From Candidatus Bathyarchaeota archaeon (GTDB lineage: Archaea > Thermoproteota > Bathyarchaeia > Bathyarchaeales > UBA233): 17,967 nucleotides of DNA. The stretch covers positions 1-17,967 of the forward strand of contig JARYMR010000019.1 in NCBI GenBank assembly GCA_029907045.1, given 5' to 3'. A program made the translations under genes and the position numbers. Of this stretch, positions 14,833-17,967 are shown in pieces. Positions within the stretch are counted from its first letter, which is position 1; every line of letters begins with the position of its first letter. The notes beneath the pieces are model-generated. The model did not search any database, was not told where the DNA came from, and saw only the letters and a program-made list of their open reading frames with translations.

Positions 14833-15831
14833 TAAGAAGCCATATTTTATCGGGTCATCTTTTTCTAAAATGCATTGCTGCATACCTATTATGTAAGCTT
14901 TAGCTGAGAGTTTTGGTATTATTGCTTTGTATTTGCCCACTTTGGTTTCTCTGCAGATTTCGCCAATCATCGTTAAATCTGGATTCACTAAACTCTCAAC
15001 TATTAGACGGTTTCCAGCTTTGAATTCTCCCTTAGCCCACAATGTAGCTAGTTTAGCACTGACGGAAGTTCCAGCTGGGGAAACGCATATTGTATCAGAG
15101 TAAACGTTTGCGTGTCTACAATTATGCGCAGATTTTATGGGTTTAGCCGAGAAAGTTACAAGTTCAATTTTATTTAGCTCTGGATTTTCTGGATGGACAA
15201 CTTTAACCTGCTTGTTTGCAGCGTTAATTATATTCATGCCAACACGAATTAGCTCTCTTGCGTTCTCGGGCTTAACTTGAACGCCAACATCTTCTGGGTT
15301 GACAAATACGTAGTATAATCCTCCAAAGGCTATGTCTACGTTGATTTCGCCAATTTCGGGAACTTTAATTTTCTTTGATTCTTGGTAGAAGGATGGGACG
15401 CCTTCAAAGGATATTTCTTGAACTTCGCCATCTTTGACCTTCGCTTCTACTTTTACGAGTCCCGCAGCCGTGTCGAGAGTTACTTCGGTTATGGGTTCCT
15501 TAACTTCAACCATGCCTTGCTCAATTAAAACTTTAGTCACAGCGAATGTGCTGTCTCCGCATGAGTTGAAATAGCCACCCGTATACGTGAATATTACTCC
15601 ATAATCTGCTTTGGGATTAGTTGGTTCAGTGATTATGGCGCCCAATATGCCCGAGAAACCCCTAGGCTGCATCATAAGGGCTTTTCTCCAATCATCATAG
15701 TGTTCTTGGCAATACTTTGTCTTCTCCCACATTGTTTTTCCTGGAATGTGAGGAAAACCGCTTACCACAACCTTGGTTGTTTCGCCAGAAGAATGGGTTT
15801 CAAAAACTGTAATTGTCCTCTCAACTTTCAT
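14824..15831 (-). CDS. Proline racemase-fold protein with altered catalytic residues
   Basis: A 335-residue member of the proline racemase / hydroxyproline epimerase / trans-3-hydroxyproline dehydratase family, recognised by the start ETHSSGETTKVVVSG, the PRGFSG and GAIITEPTNPKADYG stretch, and the ending DPIKYGFLLS. Racemases use two cysteines in M-C-G-H and D-R-S-P-C-G-T-G. Here the first is S-C91-G-D93, so the cysteine is kept and the histidine is aspartate. The second region is C249-V-S-P-A253-G-T-S, losing Asp, Arg and the second Cys. Two-base racemisation is therefore unlikely. One-cysteine members are dehydratases (with Thr at the second site), but alanine is unusual. The start is ATG 15831 with GGTGAG just ahead. 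It diverges from the oxidoreductase gene across a palindromic promoter. Proline- or betaine-related chemistry is an inference. Confidence 0.85.
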   Translation of the reverse strand: MKVERTITVFETHSSGETTKVVVSGFPHIPGKTMWEKTKYCQEHYDDWRKALMMQPRGFSGILGAIITEPTNPKADYGVIFTYTGGYFNSCGDSTFAVTKVLIEQGMVEVKEPITEVTLDTAAGLVKVEAKVKDGEVQEISFEGVPSFYQESKKIKVPEIGEINVDIAFGGLYYVFVNPEDVGVQVKPENARELIRVGMNIINAANKQVKVVHPENPELNKIELVTFSAKPIKSAHNCRHANVYSDTICVSPAGTSVSAKLATLWAKGEFKAGNRLIVESLVNPDLTMIGEICRETKVGKYKAIIPKLSAKAYIIGMQQCILEKDDPIKYGFLLS

Positions 15832-15864
15832 AATCTCACCGATGTAGCCTAAAATTTATTCTAT

Positions 15865-15880
15865 ATATAAAATTTTATAT
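15865..15880. promoter_or_regulatory. Palindromic bidirectional promoter element
   Basis: ATATAAAATTTTATAT is a perfect 16-bp palindrome centred between two divergent genes. Each half is a good TATA box pointing outward, about 34 bases from the proline-racemase-like start (15831) and about 37 bases from the oxidoreductase start (15917). This suggests coupled divergent transcription. Confidence 0.5.
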
Positions 15881-15916
15881 TCCTAAAACATCGAAAAGGA
15901 TGCTGTGTGATGTAAA

Positions 15917-17755
15917 ATGTATGGTTGGAACGGCAAAATATTACGGGTTAACCTTTCAAAAATGGAAACGGCAACACAAAATTATGACTTAGAGTTTGCA
16001 AGAAAGTACTTGGGTGGAAGGGGTTTTGCAGTAAAAATTTTATGGGATGCGCTGAAACTAGGAACTGACCCATTAGGTCCAGAAAACAAACTTGTCATTG
16101 CCGCAGGACCATTAACTGGACTTCCAGGTCCAAGTCTCGGCAAACTTGTTATAGCAGCAAAAAGCCCCCTCACCGGAGGATATGGCGATGGAAATGTTGG
16201 AACAATGGCTGCGGTGAATATGCGCAAGGCTGGATTTGACGCCGTAATAGTAGAAGGAAAAGCGCAAAAACCAGTTTATCTTTACGTGGAAGAAGAGAAA
16301 GGCTACATTTTAAGCGCTGACGGCATATGGGGCAAAACAACTTTCGAAGCAGAGGAAAACATCAAGGAAATTCACGGCAGAGATGTGGGAGCGCTTCTAA
16401 TTGGTCCAAGCGGCGAAAATATGGTGCGATACGCCACTATTGTTTCTCAAGAGGGAAGGGCTGGTGGAAGGCCTGGAATGGGTGCTGTTATGGGTTCAAA
16501 AAAACTTAAGGCTGTTGTATTTAAGGGAACTAAAGAAATTCCTTTGGCTGATCCGGAAGGATATAAGAAACTTGTAAGCGACGCTTATGCCGATATTAAA
16601 GCCAGAGACTACTATGGTTTCTGGATTAGGCAAGGTACTATGGCAACAATAGATTGGGCTAATGAAAACAGCGTTTTACCCACGTACAACTTTAAAGAAG
16701 GAGTCTTTGAACTGGGCAATCTCATTAACGGCTATGCCATGGAAGCGGCAAAAGTTCAGCGAAGAGGATGCCCCTACTGTAACATGGCATGCGGAAACGT
16801 TGTCCTCGACAGTGAAGGCAGAGAATCGGAACTTGACTATGAGAATGTTGCCATGCTCGGCTCCAATATTGGATTGGGGCATCTTGGAAAGGTTTCAGTG
16901 CTTAACAGAATGGCAGATGAATTAGGCATAGACACAATTTCTTTGGGCAATACAATAGCCTTTGCCATGGAAGCAACAGAAAAAGGGTTTCTAAAAGACG
17001 GAATAGAATGGGGAGATTTTGAAAAGACAAAAACGCTAATCCAGGAAATTGCGTACCGCAAGGGAGAGTTTGGAAACCTCCTTGCAGAAGGCGTCATGAG
17101 AGTAAGCCAAAAACTCGGCGGAGACTCCCAAAACTGGGCAATCCACGTTAAAGGACTTGAAGCTTCAGCCTATGACTGCCACACGGTCCCAGGAATGGCT
17201 TTGGCGTTCGCAACTTCCTCCATAGGTGCCCATCATAAGGAAGCTTGGGTTATCTCTTGGGAGATAAGAACCGACAGGTCCGGATATACGGAAGCCAAAG
17301 TGGACAAGGTAATAGAATTTCAGCGTATAAGGGGAGGAATGTTCGAATCGCTCGTGGCGTGCAGGCTTCCGTGGATAGAATTGGGCTTCGACTTAGAATG
17401 GTATCCGAGACTATTAAAAGCAGCGTCGGGAATAGAAATTCCTCTTAATGAAATGTTTTACATATTAGCCGACAGAATATACGCCCTCATAAGAGCCTTC
17501 TGGGTGCGTGAGTTCGGTCAAGAGTGGGACCGTCAGATGGATTATCCACCAGTGCGATGGTTTAAGGAACCAATAACAAAAGGACCATACAAGGGCACGA
17601 CCCTTGAGAAAACAAAATTCGACACGCTACTTGACATGTACTATGCAAAACGTGGATGGGACAATAGGGGAATACCAACTCAGAGCACCCTTGAAAAACT
17701 CGGATTAAAAGAGGTGACAGAGCAGCTTTCAAGAAACGTCGCTTTGACGCCATAA
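15917..17755 (+). CDS. Tungsten-containing aldehyde ferredoxin oxidoreductase family protein
   Basis: A 612-residue enzyme of the AOR family, which oxidises aldehydes to acids (or the reverse) with ferredoxin, using a tungsten bis-pterin and one [4Fe-4S] cluster. Seen in sequence are the N-terminal [10 protein letters not shown], the pterin loop [20 protein letters not shown], cluster cysteines C285-x2-C288-x3-C292 and C482, the pterin motif D334-E-L-G-I-D, E309 in the D-Y-E segment, and H440 in GAHH. Length is normal. Differences from the classic enzyme are D420-C-H-T where D-P-R-G is usual, and E-S-L-V-A-C in place of D-x-x-G-L-C. The substrate may thus differ from ordinary aldehydes. ATG 15917 has GTGA ahead of it. 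Next to methyl-transfer and amino-acid enzymes, it could oxidise the aldehyde or keto-acid-derived product and yield reduced ferredoxin; this is inferred. Confidence 0.94.
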   Translation: MYGWNGKILRVNLSKMETATQNYDLEFARKYLGGRGFAVKILWDALKLGTDPLGPENKLVIAAGPLTGLPGPSLGKLVIAAKSPLTGGYGDGNVGTMAAVNMRKAGFDAVIVEGKAQKPVYLYVEEEKGYILSADGIWGKTTFEAEENIKEIHGRDVGALLIGPSGENMVRYATIVSQEGRAGGRPGMGAVMGSKKLKAVVFKGTKEIPLADPEGYKKLVSDAYADIKARDYYGFWIRQGTMATIDWANENSVLPTYNFKEGVFELGNLINGYAMEAAKVQRRGCPYCNMACGNVVLDSEGRESELDYENVAMLGSNIGLGHLGKVSVLNRMADELGIDTISLGNTIAFAMEATEKGFLKDGIEWGDFEKTKTLIQEIAYRKGEFGNLLAEGVMRVSQKLGGDSQNWAIHVKGLEASAYDCHTVPGMALAFATSSIGAHHKEAWVISWEIRTDRSGYTEAKVDKVIEFQRIRGGMFESLVACRLPWIELGFDLEWYPRLLKAASGIEIPLNEMFYILADRIYALIRAFWVREFGQEWDRQMDYPPVRWFKEPITKGPYKGTTLEKTKFDTLLDMYYAKRGWDNRGIPTQSTLEKLGLKEVTEQLSRNVALTP

Positions 17756-17770
17756 CACATTCAAAACTTT

Positions 17771-17967
17771 TTACTTAAACATTTTAAATAAGGGATGATC
17801 CTTGATTAGCGGTCTTGTCCTAAACTCTTGGGATACAGAGTAAGCAACGTAAGCATCGGCCAAGCCACAGTAAAAGTATGCATGGGGCGCATTTTCAATT
17901 GGTCCATATAGGATAAAGTTGGCACCAGCAATTATGGGAAAAACGTTGGCTACGCTGCTTGCAAGCA
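17771..17967 (-). CDS. mtrH: C-terminal fragment of MtrH-type methyltransferase (tetrahydromethanopterin S-methyltransferase subunit H family)
   Basis: The last 64 residues of a protein that enters from the right edge, with its stop at 17771-17773. The segment NFILYGPIENAPHAYFYCGL, a following D-A-Y-V-A-Y-S, and the ending D-H-P-L-F-K-M-F-K match the C-terminus I know for MtrH. MtrH passes a methyl group between a corrinoid protein and tetrahydromethanopterin (or tetrahydrofolate), and stand-alone MtrH copies beside MttB/MttC-like genes are known in archaea that use methylated compounds. It is convergent with the oxidoreductase, only 15 bases apart. The assignment rests on a short fragment, so the rest of the gene outside the window is needed to be sure. 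Confidence 0.75.
   Translation of the reverse strand, partial: LASSVANVFPIIAGANFILYGPIENAPHAYFYCGLADAYVAYSVSQEFRTRPLIKDHPLFKMFK

Overview
The window looks archaeal, most plausibly from an uncultured Bathyarchaeia-like (TACK) lineage; this is inferred from gene content and promoter style, not from a marker gene. Supporting signs are TATA-like boxes about 25-45 bp ahead of genes, several TTG or GTG starts, PadR-type regulators, a zinc-ribbon threonine synthase, a tungsten aldehyde ferredoxin oxidoreductase and an MtrH-type methyltransferase end. The DNA is AT-rich and densely coding. No gap between genes exceeds 300 bases, and I found no rRNA, tRNA, CRISPR array or insertion sequence.

Region 1 (1-3737, minus strand): a three-gene ABC-2 exporter operon (one ATPase and two related permeases, the second cut by the left edge) with overlapping start/stop codons, preceded by an amidohydrolase of the methylthioadenosine/S-adenosylhomocysteine/5'-deoxyadenosine deaminase type.

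Region 2 (3839-9104): two divergent PadR-type regulators, then plus-strand genes for a divergent polyprenyl-synthase-like protein, an MFS transporter, a SPASM radical SAM enzyme and an alkyltransferase-like (MGMT-related) protein. PadR1 has a perfect inverted repeat in its promoter. A second motif beside it recurs between the TATA box and the start of the MFS gene, so the two may be co-regulated. The radical SAM and MGMT-like genes both have odd starts: an apparent ACG, and an in-frame TGA at codon 3.

Region 3 (9239-11385, minus strand): threonine synthase followed, with a 4-bp overlap, by a ureohydrolase (agmatinase/arginase family) that appears to lack two residues in a metal-binding motif.

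Region 4 (11542-17967): the most interesting part. A pyrrolysine-free MttB-family methyltransferase, its cognate corrinoid protein and, at the right edge, the C-terminus of an MtrH-type methyltransferase could form a route from a methylated amine or betaine to a tetrahydropterin. Between them lie a class I aminotransferase, a proline-racemase-fold protein with a rebuilt active site, and a tungsten aldehyde oxidoreductase. A reasonable inference is a catabolic module that strips methyl groups from a quaternary amine, possibly an amino-acid betaine, and handles the leftover amino acid. The substrate is not shown by the sequence.
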